Source of the DNA: Methyloversatilis universalis EHg5
GTDB taxonomy: Bacteria > Pseudomonadota > Gammaproteobacteria > Burkholderiales > Rhodocyclaceae
NCBI RefSeq assembly: GCF_000378945.1
Contig: NZ_KB900539.1
Location: 2,623,234-2,687,233, forward strand
Reading direction: 5' to 3'
DNA length: 64,000 nucleotides
Position numbers and translations under genes: made by a program. The notes below the pieces were generated by a model. The model saw only the letters and a list, made by a program, of their open reading frames with translations. It searched no databases and was not told the origin of the DNA. This document shows, in pieces, positions 26,367 to 39,123 of this stretch. How positions within the stretch are numbered: the first letter of the stretch is position 1; each line of letters starts with the position of its first letter.

Positions 26367-27545
26367 ATGAAAATCTTCCGCGTCTGGCGGCCGCTGCTGT
26401 GCGGACTGGCCCTGGCCACCTCGAGCGCGGTATTCGCGCAGACCGCGCATGAAGGGTTCGAACGTGAAGTCCGCAGCGTGCTGTCGCCGCTGACCGGGCA
26501 GGCGATCGCGGCCTACACCGTCGTCCATCTCGATGCCGAACACGCCCCCTGGACGGACAGCGGCCTCACGCTGGCGGCCGGCGACCGGGTCACCGTGCTG
26601 CTGCAGGGCCGGGCCTGGCTGTCGCGACACTACGACATTTCGCTTGAAGCGCCGCTGCAGGTGTGGCGGCGGATCGGCGACGACGGCCGCATCACGCGCA
26701 GCATCGACGCCACCGACACCTTCACCGCCGACCGCGCCGGCCCGCTGCAGATCAAGAACCTGCCGCTGCGCTGGCTGGACCCGCAGGGCGGCGCTCAGGA
26801 ATCCGGCGTCCGCGGCAATCCGGACGGCGGCGGTGGCGTGAGCATCGCGCTGATCCGCTGGTCGCCGCAGGCAAACATCGGCGCCGCCCTCGCCACGCTG
26901 GCACGCCAGCCCAACGCCCCGGCCTGGGCCGCGCCTGCACTGGCCCGGCTGCAGACCCCACCGAGCGCACCGGACGGCTGGACCTATCTGTGGGAGCTGG
27001 GACCGGCCGAAATCTTCAGAGAAACCCGCGCCACCGGTGAAGATGGCGGCCCGACCCGCCGCATGCATGCGCACACGCGCAACGATGTCGCCATCCTGCA
27101 GACCTCCGCCGACGCACCGCTGTCACCGGATACCGAACTGCGCTGGTCATGGAAGGTTGACCGGCTGCCCGGCCGCAGTGCCGAAAACACGGTCATCACG
27201 CACGACTACCTGAGCATCGCGGTCGAATTCGACAACGGACAGGACCTGACCTATCTGTGGAGCAGCGCGCTGCCGGTCGGCGAAGTCTTCCGCTGCCCGC
27301 TGCCCGGCTGGAAGGACAGGGAAACCCATGTGGTGGCGCGCTCCGGCGCCGCTGATCTGGGCAAGTGGCTGAACGAATCGCGCAACGTCTGGCGCGACTA
27401 TGCGCAGGCCATCGGCGGCGAGCCGCCGAAGCGCATCGTGCGGGTGTGGCTGATCGCCAACAGCGTGTTCGGGCGGGGCGAAGGACAGGCCCAGTTCGGC
27501 AACATCCGCCTCGGTGCAGGCGGACGGGACAGCTTCGCATGGTGA
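26367..27545 (+). CDS. Exported DUF3047 family protein
   Basis: A 392-residue protein with a signal peptide (MKIFRVWRPLLCGLALATSS, cut after AVFAQ near 25). The C-terminal half resembles DUF3047: LRWSWKVDRLPGRSAENT, DYLSIAVEFDNGQDLTYLWSSALPVG, ETHVVARSGAADLGKWLNESRNV, and a final FGNIRLG. The N-terminal third is not recognised and reads like a beta-rich domain. Periplasmic and probably beta-sandwich; no activity is known. The start has a GAAGG seven bases upstream. It converges on the chlorite dismutase gene. Confidence 0.75.
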   Translation: MKIFRVWRPLLCGLALATSSAVFAQTAHEGFEREVRSVLSPLTGQAIAAYTVVHLDAEHAPWTDSGLTLAAGDRVTVLLQGRAWLSRHYDISLEAPLQVWRRIGDDGRITRSIDATDTFTADRAGPLQIKNLPLRWLDPQGGAQESGVRGNPDGGGGVSIALIRWSPQANIGAALATLARQPNAPAWAAPALARLQTPPSAPDGWTYLWELGPAEIFRETRATGEDGGPTRRMHAHTRNDVAILQTSADAPLSPDTELRWSWKVDRLPGRSAENTVITHDYLSIAVEFDNGQDLTYLWSSALPVGEVFRCPLPGWKDRETHVVARSGAADLGKWLNESRNVWRDYAQAIGGEPPKRIVRVWLIANSVFGRGEGQAQFGNIRLGAGGRDSFAW

Positions 27546-27590
27546 TCGTGGCGTGAGCACAGGGGCCGGCGCCGCCGTTCTCCGGCCCCT

Positions 27591-28151
27591 TCAGTTCTCC
27601 GGCCCCAGATCCAGCCGGGCGCGCACTTCGCATTCGCGCTCGACGTAAGCCCATTCCGGGCTGGCGCGCAGCCGGGCCAGCAGATCGTCGAATGCCGGCG
27701 CGTGTTCGGGCGCGAATTCGAACCAGGTCAGGAAGTCGAAGGGCTCGTCCGGCGACAGGTCGCGGCAATGGTGCAGCCGTCGCGCCACCGCCGGCAGCGC
27801 GCGCAGGCCGAGCGCGATGTGCTGCGACTGGTCCTCGATCACCGCGCGCCGCTCGTCCTGCGCCAGCGCCCACCAGGCGGCGGACTTGCGGATCGGGATG
27901 AGCACCGCGCACACCGCCTGCGCCCGCCCGAGCGCCGGCGTGGCCGCGGCCAGCGCCTGCTTCTCGTCACGCGTGACATAGCGCTCGTTGCTGGTGATGC
28001 CGCGCAGCGACCACAGGCCGGCGCCAGGCGCCTCGCCGGCGATGCGGTCCAGCCGGGGCGCACCGGGCAGCGGCGCACCGGTGACCGCACGCACGTCGTC
28101 GATGCGCCAGGGGCCGTCGGCGCCGGCACTGAAGGTCCACAGCCTGTCCAT
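27591..28151 (-). CDS. cld: Chlorite dismutase, dimeric (lineage II) type
   Basis: Heme enzyme that converts chlorite to chloride and O2. The 186-residue size and sequence match the short dimeric group typified by Nitrobacter winogradskyi Cld: shared segments include LIPIRKSAAWW, QDERRA, PFDFLTWFE and APEH. The proximal heme His is His111 in SQHIAL and the distal Arg essential for activity is Arg124, thirteen residues later, as in the Nitrobacter enzyme. No signal peptide, so it is cytoplasmic. It begins 18 bases after the LuxR-type regulator gene with a GGGAGGG ribosome-binding site, so it is likely cotranscribed with the kinase-regulator pair. Confidence 0.88.
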   Translation of the reverse strand: MDRLWTFSAGADGPWRIDDVRAVTGAPLPGAPRLDRIAGEAPGAGLWSLRGITSNERYVTRDEKQALAAATPALGRAQAVCAVLIPIRKSAAWWALAQDERRAVIEDQSQHIALGLRALPAVARRLHHCRDLSPDEPFDFLTWFEFAPEHAPAFDDLLARLRASPEWAYVERECEVRARLDLGPEN

Positions 28152-28169
28152 CGCACGCCCTCCCGGTGA

Positions 28170-29058
28170 TCAGTCGCTGGCCGCCCGCATCGCCAGCGCA
28201 GCGGCGGCGGCACGGGTTTCCACGCCCAGTTTCTCGTAGATGTGTTCCAGATGCTTGTTAACAGTACGCGGACTCATGCCCAGGATGTCGCCGATGTCGC
28301 GGTTGGTCTTGCCCTTGGCCAGCCAGGACAGCACCTCGGCTTCGCGCGGCGTGAGCTGGGCGCCGGCAATGCGGGTACTCGATTCGCCGCGCCTGCGCAC
28401 GTCGAGCAGCAGCATGTGCTCGCCCAGCCCGACCGCACCCAGGCTGCGTACGTACAGCGCCTGATCGCCCTGCTCGCGCAGCAGCCGCGTGTCGGCCGCC
28501 GGGTCGGCCGCCAGCGTGGCCGGGTCGCCCAGCCAGTCGGCGGTCGGCGCCGCCGGGTCAATGCCGAACTGGCCGAGGCACTCCGCCGCGCGCGGCGAGC
28601 GCCAGGCAATGCGGCCCAGCGCGTCGACCACCAGCACGCCCAGCCCGGCCACGTCCACCGCCTGGCGGGCGATGCGCACCGCGCGCGCGTTGCGCACGTG
28701 GGCAGTCAGCCGCACCAGCACCTCCTCCACCCGCAGCGGCTTCACCACGTAATCGGTGCCACCGGCGGTGAAACCTTCGACCACCTCGGCGGTGCCGGAC
28801 AGGCCGGTCATGAAGATGACGGGCACGTGGGTGAGACCGGGTTCGTCGCGGATGCGGCGGCAGGTGTCGAAGCCGGACAGGCCGGGCATGACCGCGTCGA
28901 GCAGGATGGCGTCCGGCACCACCCATTCGAGGCGCGACAGCGCGGACGCGCCGTCATGCGCGATCAGTACGGTATAGCCGGCGTGCGACAGCGCGTCGCA
29001 CAGGAAGCCGACCGAATCAGGTGCGTCGTCGACCACGAGCACCACCGGTTTCTGGAAT

Positions 29059-29075
<17 letters not shown>
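28170..29075 (-). CDS. LuxR-family response regulator (REC-PAS-HTH)
   Basis: A 301-residue regulator. Receiver at about 10-125 with VVDDAPD, phospho-Asp60 in AILLDAVMPG and the KPL lysine; a PAS-like segment at about 135-200 (VDVAGLGVLVVDALGRIAWRSPRA); and a LuxR HTH at about 235-297 (LTPREAEVLSWLAKGKTNRD, MSPRTVNKHLEHIYEKLGV). The first ATG codons overlap the end of the transporter-kinase gene, so the pair is translationally coupled and this is its cognate regulator. It is likely to bind near the divergent urtA promoter, where a 7-4-7 palindrome lies. Confidence 0.9.
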
Positions 29076-32469
<3,394 letters not shown>

Positions 32470-32824
32470 CGGGGCAGGCGCTGACGCGATCGAAGCCTCG
32501 CCATGCAAGAAATGCTCCGGGCGGCAGATCGGCGTGCAGCCCGGAGCCCAAGTGCAGCTTCCCTCCACGCCGCGCACTCCGACGGTGCCGCAAGCGACAT
32601 CGTGGTGCAGTGCGAAAGCGCAGGATTCCACCTTAGCACCCCGCCCCGCTCCAACCGCGCCTGTCACCTTCTCCGCACATACGTCGATTGACGTATTCGC
32701 GTACGCAGCCCCGGAAACTACTTTTCGCACCGCAGCGAACGATTGCGGTGCACTGCACAACGACCTATCGGACCGCAGTCGCCTCGCCTGAAGCCCCCAA
32801 CCCCTTCCGCTCAGGAGATTCGAC
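32470..32824. promoter_or_regulatory. Divergent regulatory region with a 7-4-7 palindrome
   Basis: The 355 bases between the kinase start and urtA contain no ORF that I can support. ATACGTC (32679-32685) and GACGTAT (32690-32696) form a perfect inverted repeat with a 4-base spacer, suitable for a dimeric LuxR-type regulator. It is about 130 bases before urtA and about 210 before the kinase. I see no clear -35/-10 for either gene and no riboswitch. Confidence 0.5.
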
Positions 32825-34096
32825 ATGGCTGACAAGAAAGACACGATTCCGGCGCCGCTCACCGACGAGCAACGCCGCAAGGTTCTGCTCGGCATGGCCG
32901 CCGCCCCGGCCCTGATGGTGCCCGGCGTCAGCTTCGCCAACGCGCAGTTCCCGACGGCCAAGGTCAATACGACCAAGCTCGCGGTCACCGACACCGAAGT
33001 CATCGTGGGTCAGCTGCACTCCGCCACCGGCACGATGGCGATTTCGGAAACCGGCTCCATCCAGGCCGAACAGCTGGCGATCGACCAGATCAACGCGATG
33101 GGCGGCATCCTCGGCCGCAAGATCAAGGTGATCAAGGAAGACGGCGCCTCCGACTGGCCGACCTTCGCCGAGAAGTCGAAGAAGCTGCTGGTCAATGACA
33201 AGGTGGCCTGCGTGTTCGGCTGCTGGACCTCGGCCTCGCGCAAGGCGGTGCTGCCGGTGTTCGAGAAGGAAAACGGCCTGCTCTACTACCCGACCTTCTA
33301 CGAAGGCCTGGAACAGTCGAAGAACGTGATCTACACCGGCCAGGAAGCCACCCAGCAGATCATCTGGGGCCTGGACTGGGCGTCGAAGGAGAAGAAGGCC
33401 AAGACCTACTTCCTGATCGGCTCCGACTACATCTGGCCGCGCACCTCGATGAAGATCGCACGCAAGCACATCGAGTCGGTGGGCAAGCTCGGTTCGGTGG
33501 TGGGCGAGGAGTACTACCCGCTCGGCCACACCAACTTCAACTCGCTGATCAACAAGATCAAGGTCGCGAAGCCGGACTGCATCTTCGCAGCCGTGGTGGG
33601 TGGCTCGAACGTGGCTTTCTACAAGCAGCTGAAGGCGGCCGGCATCACCGGCGTCAAGCAGTTCCTGCTCACGCTGTCGGTGACCGAGGACGAAATGCTG
33701 GGCGTGGGCGGCGAAAACTTCGCCGGCTTCTATTCCTCGATGAAGTACTTCCAGTCGCTCGACAACGCCAATAACAAGGCCTTCGTCGAGGCTTTCAAGA
33801 AGGCCTACGGCCCGAAGTCGGTGATCGGCGACGTGACCCAGGCCGGCTATCTCGGCCCCTGGCTGTGGAAGGCCGCAGTCGAGAAGGCGGGCAGTTTCGA
33901 TGTGGACAAGGTGGTCGCCGCCTCGCCCGGCATCGAGCTCAAGAGCGCGCCCGAGGGCTACGTGAAGCTGCACGAGAACCACCACCTGTGGAGCAAGGCG
34001 CGCATCGCCCAGGGCATGCCTGACGGCACCTTCAAGGTGGTGGCCGAATCGGGCGAGCTGATCGAACCCAATCCCTTCCCCAAGGGCTACCAGTAA
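32825..34096 (+). CDS. urtA: Urea/short-chain amide ABC transporter, substrate-binding protein
   Basis: Periplasmic ligand-binding protein of the UrtA/FmdD family, 423 residues, branched-chain-type type I fold. The N-terminus carries QRRKVLLGMAAAPALMVPGVSFA, a signal with an RR near the membrane segment, possibly a Tat signal. The mature part starts with a segment like VGQLHSATGTMAISETG and shows the family features SDWPTFAEKSKKLL, FGCWTSASRK and LYYPTFYEGLE. First gene of urtABCDE-fmdAB-porin. With formamidase as neighbour and no urease in the window, substrates could be urea or small amides. Confidence 0.93.
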   Translation: MADKKDTIPAPLTDEQRRKVLLGMAAAPALMVPGVSFANAQFPTAKVNTTKLAVTDTEVIVGQLHSATGTMAISETGSIQAEQLAIDQINAMGGILGRKIKVIKEDGASDWPTFAEKSKKLLVNDKVACVFGCWTSASRKAVLPVFEKENGLLYYPTFYEGLEQSKNVIYTGQEATQQIIWGLDWASKEKKAKTYFLIGSDYIWPRTSMKIARKHIESVGKLGSVVGEEYYPLGHTNFNSLINKIKVAKPDCIFAAVVGGSNVAFYKQLKAAGITGVKQFLLTLSVTEDEMLGVGGENFAGFYSSMKYFQSLDNANNKAFVEAFKKAYGPKSVIGDVTQAGYLGPWLWKAAVEKAGSFDVDKVVAASPGIELKSAPEGYVKLHENHHLWSKARIAQGMPDGTFKVVAESGELIEPNPFPKGYQ

Positions 34097-34192
34097 GCCT
34101 CCCGAGACCGGCCCCGGCGCAGACCGGGGCGGTCTCCCTCCTTCCCCTGCACCGGCCGGGCCTGCGCCCGGCCAACCGACCGGAGGTCCGCC

Positions 34193-35107
34193 ATGTCATT
34201 CGACGAAATCTACAACATTGCCCTGATGCAGGGCTTCGCCGGCCTGAGCCTGTTCTCGGTGCTGCTGCTGATGGGCCTGGGCCTGGCCATCATCTTCGGC
34301 CAGATGGGCGTGATCAACATGGCGCATGGCGAATTCATGACCATCGGCGCCTACACCATCTTCCTGTTCTCCAGCCTGACCGAAAGCTATGCACCCGGGC
34401 TGATGCAGGCCTATTTCCCGGTGGCCATCCTCGCCGCCTTCCTGATCGCCTTCGGCTTCGGATGGCTGACCGAGTGGGCACTGATACGCCATCTGTACAA
34501 GCGTCCGCTGGACACGCTGCTCGCCACCTGGGGCCTGTCGCTGGGCATGCAGCAGGTGTTCCGCTCCACCTTCGGCCCGAAGGAAGTGAGCCCCACGCTG
34601 CCCGACTGGCTGATGGGTTCGTGGTCGCCGTCGGAAGGTCTGGACATTCCGATCAACGGCCTGTTCGTGCTCGCGCTCACCCTGCTGGTGACCGGCGGCG
34701 TGCTGCTCGCGCTGTACAAGTCGCGCTGGGGCCTGCGGGTGCGCGCCACCGTGGCCAACCGCCCGATGGCCAACGCCACCGGCATCAACACCAAGCGCAC
34801 CGACCGCCTCACTTACGCCATCGGCTGCGGCATCGCCGGCGTGGCGGGCGCGGCCTTCACCACCATCGGTTCGACCGGTCCGACCTCGGGTTCGCTCTAC
34901 ATCGTGGATGCCTTCCTGGTGGTCACCTTCGGCGGCGCCGGCTCGCTGCTCGGCACCGTGGCCTCCGCCTTCGGCATCGCGCAGACCCAGTCCATCGCCG
35001 AGTTCTTCCTGACCGGCTCGATGGCCAAGGTGCTCACGCTGCTGCTCATCGTGACCATCCTGATGATCCGTCCGCAGGGCCTCTTCGCTTCGAAGATCCG
35101 CCGCTGA
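34193..35107 (+). CDS. urtB: Urea/amide ABC transporter permease UrtB-like
   Basis: Inner-membrane permease of the LivH/UrtB type, 304 residues with about eight hydrophobic segments. It has LGLAIIFGQMGVINMAHGEFM near the N-terminus and a C-terminal VTFGGAGSLLGTVASAFGI segment, as in UrtB; the coupling helix region is RVRATVANRPMANATGINT-like. It starts about 100 bases after urtA, and this gap could hold processing or attenuation signals, though I see no hairpin that stops with Ts. Confidence 0.93.
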   Translation: MSFDEIYNIALMQGFAGLSLFSVLLLMGLGLAIIFGQMGVINMAHGEFMTIGAYTIFLFSSLTESYAPGLMQAYFPVAILAAFLIAFGFGWLTEWALIRHLYKRPLDTLLATWGLSLGMQQVFRSTFGPKEVSPTLPDWLMGSWSPSEGLDIPINGLFVLALTLLVTGGVLLALYKSRWGLRVRATVANRPMANATGINTKRTDRLTYAIGCGIAGVAGAAFTTIGSTGPTSGSLYIVDAFLVVTFGGAGSLLGTVASAFGIAQTQSIAEFFLTGSMAKVLTLLLIVTILMIRPQGLFASKIRR

Positions 35108-35147
35108 ACGCGATCCGCACCGATTTCGAACCATCCAGGAGATTCAC

Positions 35148-36341
35148 ATGGACGCATTCAAGAGCTGGATCGCACGCAGCGGAACAGGAAGCATCCTGCT
35201 GCTCGCGCTGCTCATCGTGGTGGTGTTCCCGCTCACGATGGACATTTTCCGCCTCAACCTCGTCGGCAAGTACCTCACCTACGCCTTCGTCGCCGTCGGC
35301 CTCGTCATGCTGTGGGGTTACGGCGGCATTCTGAGCCTGGGCCAGGGCGTGTTCTTCGGCCTCGGCGGCTACATGATGGCGATGTTCCTGAAACTGGAAG
35401 CGTCCGACCCGGAAGCGACCAAGATCCAGAGCACGCCGGGCATTCCGGACTTCATGGACTGGAACCAGCTGACCGAGCTGCCGCTGTGGTGGGAGCCGTT
35501 CCGCCACCTGCCGCTGGCACTGATCGCGGTGGTGGCGGTGCCGATGGTGCTGGCCTTCATCATCAGCTTCGCGATGTTCAAGCGCCGGGTGGGCGGCGTG
35601 TATTTCGCCATCATCACCCAGGCGGTGGCGCTCATCCTGACCGTGCTCATCATCGGCCAGCAGGGCTATACCGGCGGCGTCAATGGCATCACCGACCTGC
35701 GCACCCTGCTCGGCTGGGACATCCGCGACGACAGCGCCAAGCTCATCCTGTACTTCGTCAATGCTGGCCTGCTGATCGGCGTGATCGTGCTGTGCCGCTG
35801 GATCCAGATGTCCAAGCTCGGCACGCTGCTGCTGGCCATGCGCGACAAGGAAGACCGGGTCCGCTTCTCCGGCTACGACGTGGCGATGTTCAAGGTGTTC
35901 GCCTTCGTACTGGCGGCCGGCATCTCGGCCATCGGCGGCGCGATGTTCACGCTGCAGGTCGGCTTCATGTCGCCGTCCTTCGTCGGCATCGTGCCGTCGA
36001 TCGAAATGGTCATCTTCGCCGCGGTCGGCGGCCGCATGTCGCTGGTGGGCGCGGTGTATGGCGCGCTGCTGGTGAATTTCGGCAAGACCTACTTCTCCGA
36101 GTCCGCCCCCGACCTCTGGCTGTTCCTGATGGCCGCGCTGTTCATCGGCGTGGTGCTGGCCTTCCCCAACGGTCTGGCCGGTCTGTACGAAAGCCACGTG
36201 AAGCCCTGGTTCGCACGCCGCAAGGCGCCCAAGGCCGCGCCGGCCGCGATCGAACCGCCGGCCGCACCGCCGCCCGCCCCCAGCCACAAGTCCGCCCCGC
36301 CGGCCACGCTGCCCGGCGGCGTACAGGGCCAGTCGGCCTGA
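35148..36341 (+). CDS. urtC: Urea/amide ABC transporter permease UrtC-like
   Basis: Second permease (LivM/UrtC type), 397 residues. Signature stretches are LSLGQGVFFGLGGYMMAMFL, FAIITQAVALILTVLIIGQQ and GYTGGVNGITDLRTLLG. After the last membrane helix a tail of about 45 residues, rich in Pro and Ala (PPAAPPPAPSHKSAPP), extends into the cytoplasm; a tail like this is not needed by the family and its role is unknown. It has an AGGAG about eight bases before the ATG at 35148 and is followed 28 bases later by urtD. Confidence 0.93.
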   Translation: MDAFKSWIARSGTGSILLLALLIVVVFPLTMDIFRLNLVGKYLTYAFVAVGLVMLWGYGGILSLGQGVFFGLGGYMMAMFLKLEASDPEATKIQSTPGIPDFMDWNQLTELPLWWEPFRHLPLALIAVVAVPMVLAFIISFAMFKRRVGGVYFAIITQAVALILTVLIIGQQGYTGGVNGITDLRTLLGWDIRDDSAKLILYFVNAGLLIGVIVLCRWIQMSKLGTLLLAMRDKEDRVRFSGYDVAMFKVFAFVLAAGISAIGGAMFTLQVGFMSPSFVGIVPSIEMVIFAAVGGRMSLVGAVYGALLVNFGKTYFSESAPDLWLFLMAALFIGVVLAFPNGLAGLYESHVKPWFARRKAPKAAPAAIEPPAAPPPAPSHKSAPPATLPGGVQGQSA

Positions 36342-36369
36342 CCCGCGCCCGACCTGACAGGAGACCGAC

Positions 36370-37113
36370 ATGAGCAATACCGACTTCGTACTCGCGATCG
36401 AGGACCTCACCGTGTCCTTCGACGGCTTCAAGGCGATCGACGCACTCACCCTCTACGTCGATCGCGGCGAGCTGCGCGTGATCATCGGTCCGAACGGCGC
36501 CGGCAAGACCACGCTGCTCGACCTGATCTGCGGCAAGACCAAGGCCAGCGCCGGCAGCATCAAGTTCAAGAACCAGGAAATGACCCGGCTGGCCGAGCAC
36601 AAGATCGTGCGCGCCGGCGTCGGCCGCAAGTTCCAGACGCCGTCGATCTACGAAAACCTTTCGGTGTTCAAGAACCTGGAAGTGTCTTTCCCGCAGGGCC
36701 GCAGCGTGCTCGGCGCGCTCGGCTTCCGCTGCACCGACGAGGTGAAGGAGCGGGTGCAGTCGGTGGCGACCGAGATCGGCCTGGCCGACGCGCTCGACAC
36801 CGAAGCCGGCCTGCTCAGCCACGGCCAGAAGCAGTGGCTGGAGATCGGGATGCTGCTGATGCAGGAGCCCGAGCTGCTGATGCTGGATGAACCCATCGCC
36901 GGCATGAGCGTGCGCGAACGCGAACTGACCGCCGACCTGCTGCAGCGCATCTGCAAGGGCCGCTCGGTGATCGTGATCGAGCACGACATGGATTTCGTCA
37001 AGCGCATCGCCCACAAGGTCACCGTCATGCACCAGGGAAAGATCCTCGCGGAAGGATCGATGGAAAAGGTGCAGGCCGATCCCAAGGTCATCGACGTCTA
37101 TCTGGGCCACTGA
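36370..37113 (+). CDS. urtD: Urea/amide ABC transporter ATP-binding protein UrtD-like
   Basis: LivG-type ATPase of 247 residues. Walker A is GPNGAGKTT, the signature loop is the UrtD-characteristic LSHGQKQWLEIGM (histidine in place of the second Gly), Walker B is LLMLDEPIAGMS and the H-loop is VIVIEHDMDF. It pairs with the UrtE-like ATPase 25 bases downstream to power the UrtB/UrtC channel. Confidence 0.94.
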   Translation: MSNTDFVLAIEDLTVSFDGFKAIDALTLYVDRGELRVIIGPNGAGKTTLLDLICGKTKASAGSIKFKNQEMTRLAEHKIVRAGVGRKFQTPSIYENLSVFKNLEVSFPQGRSVLGALGFRCTDEVKERVQSVATEIGLADALDTEAGLLSHGQKQWLEIGMLLMQEPELLMLDEPIAGMSVRERELTADLLQRICKGRSVIVIEHDMDFVKRIAHKVTVMHQGKILAEGSMEKVQADPKVIDVYLGH

Positions 37114-37138
37114 GCCCATCCACGGAAAGGATTCCATC

Positions 37139-37828
37139 ATGCTCAACGTGAAGGACGTCTTCGTCGCCTACGGCCAGAGCCAGGCGCTGCACGGCATTTC
37201 GTTCGAAGCGAAGCGGAACGAAACGATCGCCATCATGGGCCGCAACGGCATGGGCAAGACCACGCTGTTCAAGTCACTGATCGGCGTGCTGCCGCTGAAG
37301 AGCGGCCAGATCGAGGTGGCCGGCAACGAAGTATCGAAGGACGAAAGCTACAGGCGCGTCGCCAAGGGCATCGCCTACGTGCCGCAGGGCCGCATGATTT
37401 TCCCGACGCTGACGGTCGAGGAAAACATCCACACCGGTCTGGAAAACGCCAAGGTGAAGAAGGTGCCGGAAGAGATCTACGCCCTCTTCCCGGTGCTGTG
37501 GGACATGCGCCGCCGCAAGGGCGGCAACCTCTCCGGCGGCCAGCAGCAGCAGCTCGCCATCGCCCGCGCGCTGGTGACCGATCCCAAGGTGCTGCTGCTC
37601 GACGAGCCGACCGAAGGCATACAGCCCTCGATCATCAAGGACATCGCGAAGGCGCTGAACGAAATCCGCAAGCTGCGCGAAATCACCATCGTCGTATCCG
37701 AACAGGTGCTCAGTTTCGCGATGGACGTGGCCGACCGGCTGTTCGTCATCGAGGGCGGCCGCCTGGTCCATGAAAGCACCCGCGCGGAAACCGATACCGC
37801 GCGCATCAAGCAGTTCCTGTCCGTCTGA
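37139..37828 (+). CDS. urtE: Urea/amide ABC transporter ATP-binding protein UrtE-like
   Basis: LivF-type ATPase of 229 residues. Walker A is GRNGMGKTT, the signature is LSGGQQQQLAIARAL, Walker B is LLLLDEPTEGIQPSI and the switch region is TIVVSEQVLSF, with Gln-rich signature and VSEQ ending typical of UrtE. It is followed 55 bases later by fmdA, preceded by AAGGAG, with no terminator between, which supports one transcript from urtA to the porin. Confidence 0.94.
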   Translation: MLNVKDVFVAYGQSQALHGISFEAKRNETIAIMGRNGMGKTTLFKSLIGVLPLKSGQIEVAGNEVSKDESYRRVAKGIAYVPQGRMIFPTLTVEENIHTGLENAKVKKVPEEIYALFPVLWDMRRRKGGNLSGGQQQQLAIARALVTDPKVLLLDEPTEGIQPSIIKDIAKALNEIRKLREITIVVSEQVLSFAMDVADRLFVIEGGRLVHESTRAETDTARIKQFLSV

Positions 37829-37883
37829 CCCCCGCCGCAAAGCCACCCACCGCCCAACGCCCCTTCCATCCAAGGAGATCAAC

Positions 37884-39113
37884 ATGGCAGAGACCCTGAT
37901 CAAGGTAGACCTGAAGCAGTCGCCCTATGAGAACGACATGGTGCACAACCGCTGGCACCCGGACATTCCCATCGTCGCGTGGGTGAAGCCGGGCGACGAC
38001 TTCAAGATCGAAACCTACGACTGGACCGGCGGCTACATCCAGAACAACGACAGCGCGGACGACGTGCGCGACGTCGACCTCACCACGGTGCACTTCCTGT
38101 CCGGCCCGATCGGTGTCGAAGGCTGCGAGCCGGGCGACCTGCTGGTGGTCGACATCCTGGACATCGGCGCCAAGGAAGACAGCCTGTGGGGCTTCAACGG
38201 CTTCTTCTCGAAGAAGAACGGCGGCGGCTTCCTGACCGACCACTTCCCGCTGGCGCAGAAGTCGATCTGGGACATCAAGGGCATGTTCACCGAATCGCGC
38301 CACGTACCGGGCGTGAAGTACGCCGGCCTGATCCACCCGGGCCTGATCGGCTGCCTGCCTGACCCCAAGCTGCTCGAAGAGTGGAACACGCGCGAGATCG
38401 ACTTCATCAACACCGACCCGGATCGCGTACCGGCGCTGGGCTGCCCGCCGTGCGCGCCGACCGCGCACATGGGCCGGCTGAAAGGCGAAGCGCGCGACAA
38501 GGCGGCGATGGAAGGCGCGCGCACCGTGCCGCCGCGCGAACACGGCGGCAACTGCGACATCAAGGACCTGTCGCGCGGCGCGCGCATCTACTTCCCGGTC
38601 TATGTGAAGGGCGGCGGCCTGTCGATGGGCGACCTGCACTTCTCGCAGGGCGACGGCGAAATCACCTTCTGCGGCGCCATCGAAATGGCCGGCTGGCTGC
38701 ACCTGCGGGTGAACATCATCAAGGACGGCATGAAGAAGTACGCGGTCAAGAACCCGATCTTCAAGCCCAGCCCGATCACGCCCAAGTACGACGACTACCT
38801 GATCTTCGAAGGCATTTCGGTCGACGAACAGGGCAAGCAGCACTACCTCGACGTGCATGTGGCCTACCGCCAGGCCTGCCTGAACGCGATCGAGTACCTG
38901 AAGAAATTCGGCTACTCCGGCGCCCAGGCCTACTCGATTCTCGGCACCGCGCCGGTGCAGGGCCACATCAGCGGCGTGGTCGACATTCCGAACGCCTGCG
39001 CGACGCTGTGGCTGCCGACCGACATCTTCGACTTCGACATCATGCCGACCGAGGCCGGACCGCAGAAATTCCTCGACGGCAGCGTGCAGATGCCGATTTC
39101 GGAAGACGTCTGA
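37884..39113 (+). CDS. fmdA: Formamidase FmdA
   Basis: Hydrolyses formamide to formate and ammonia; related acetamidases also act on short-chain amides. The 409-residue protein belongs to the FmdA/AmdA family: VHFLSGPIGVEGCEPGDLLV, the Cys-containing GCPPCAPTAHMGRL, PPREHGGNCDIKDLSRGARI, FSQGDGEITFCGAIEM and the C-terminal VDIPNACATLWLPTDIF. AAGGAG about seven bases before ATG 37884 sets the start. It turns substrate taken in by the preceding transporter into usable nitrogen. Confidence 0.95.
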   Translation: MAETLIKVDLKQSPYENDMVHNRWHPDIPIVAWVKPGDDFKIETYDWTGGYIQNNDSADDVRDVDLTTVHFLSGPIGVEGCEPGDLLVVDILDIGAKEDSLWGFNGFFSKKNGGGFLTDHFPLAQKSIWDIKGMFTESRHVPGVKYAGLIHPGLIGCLPDPKLLEEWNTREIDFINTDPDRVPALGCPPCAPTAHMGRLKGEARDKAAMEGARTVPPREHGGNCDIKDLSRGARIYFPVYVKGGGLSMGDLHFSQGDGEITFCGAIEMAGWLHLRVNIIKDGMKKYAVKNPIFKPSPITPKYDDYLIFEGISVDEQGKQHYLDVHVAYRQACLNAIEYLKKFGYSGAQAYSILGTAPVQGHISGVVDIPNACATLWLPTDIFDFDIMPTEAGPQKFLDGSVQMPISEDV

Positions 39114-39123
39114 GGACGCCGCC

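Noticed and set aside
32470-32824. A guanidine-I or other riboswitch before urtA
   Set aside because: urt operons sometimes follow guanidine riboswitches, so I looked for paired ACGR loops or a ykkC-like core and found none.
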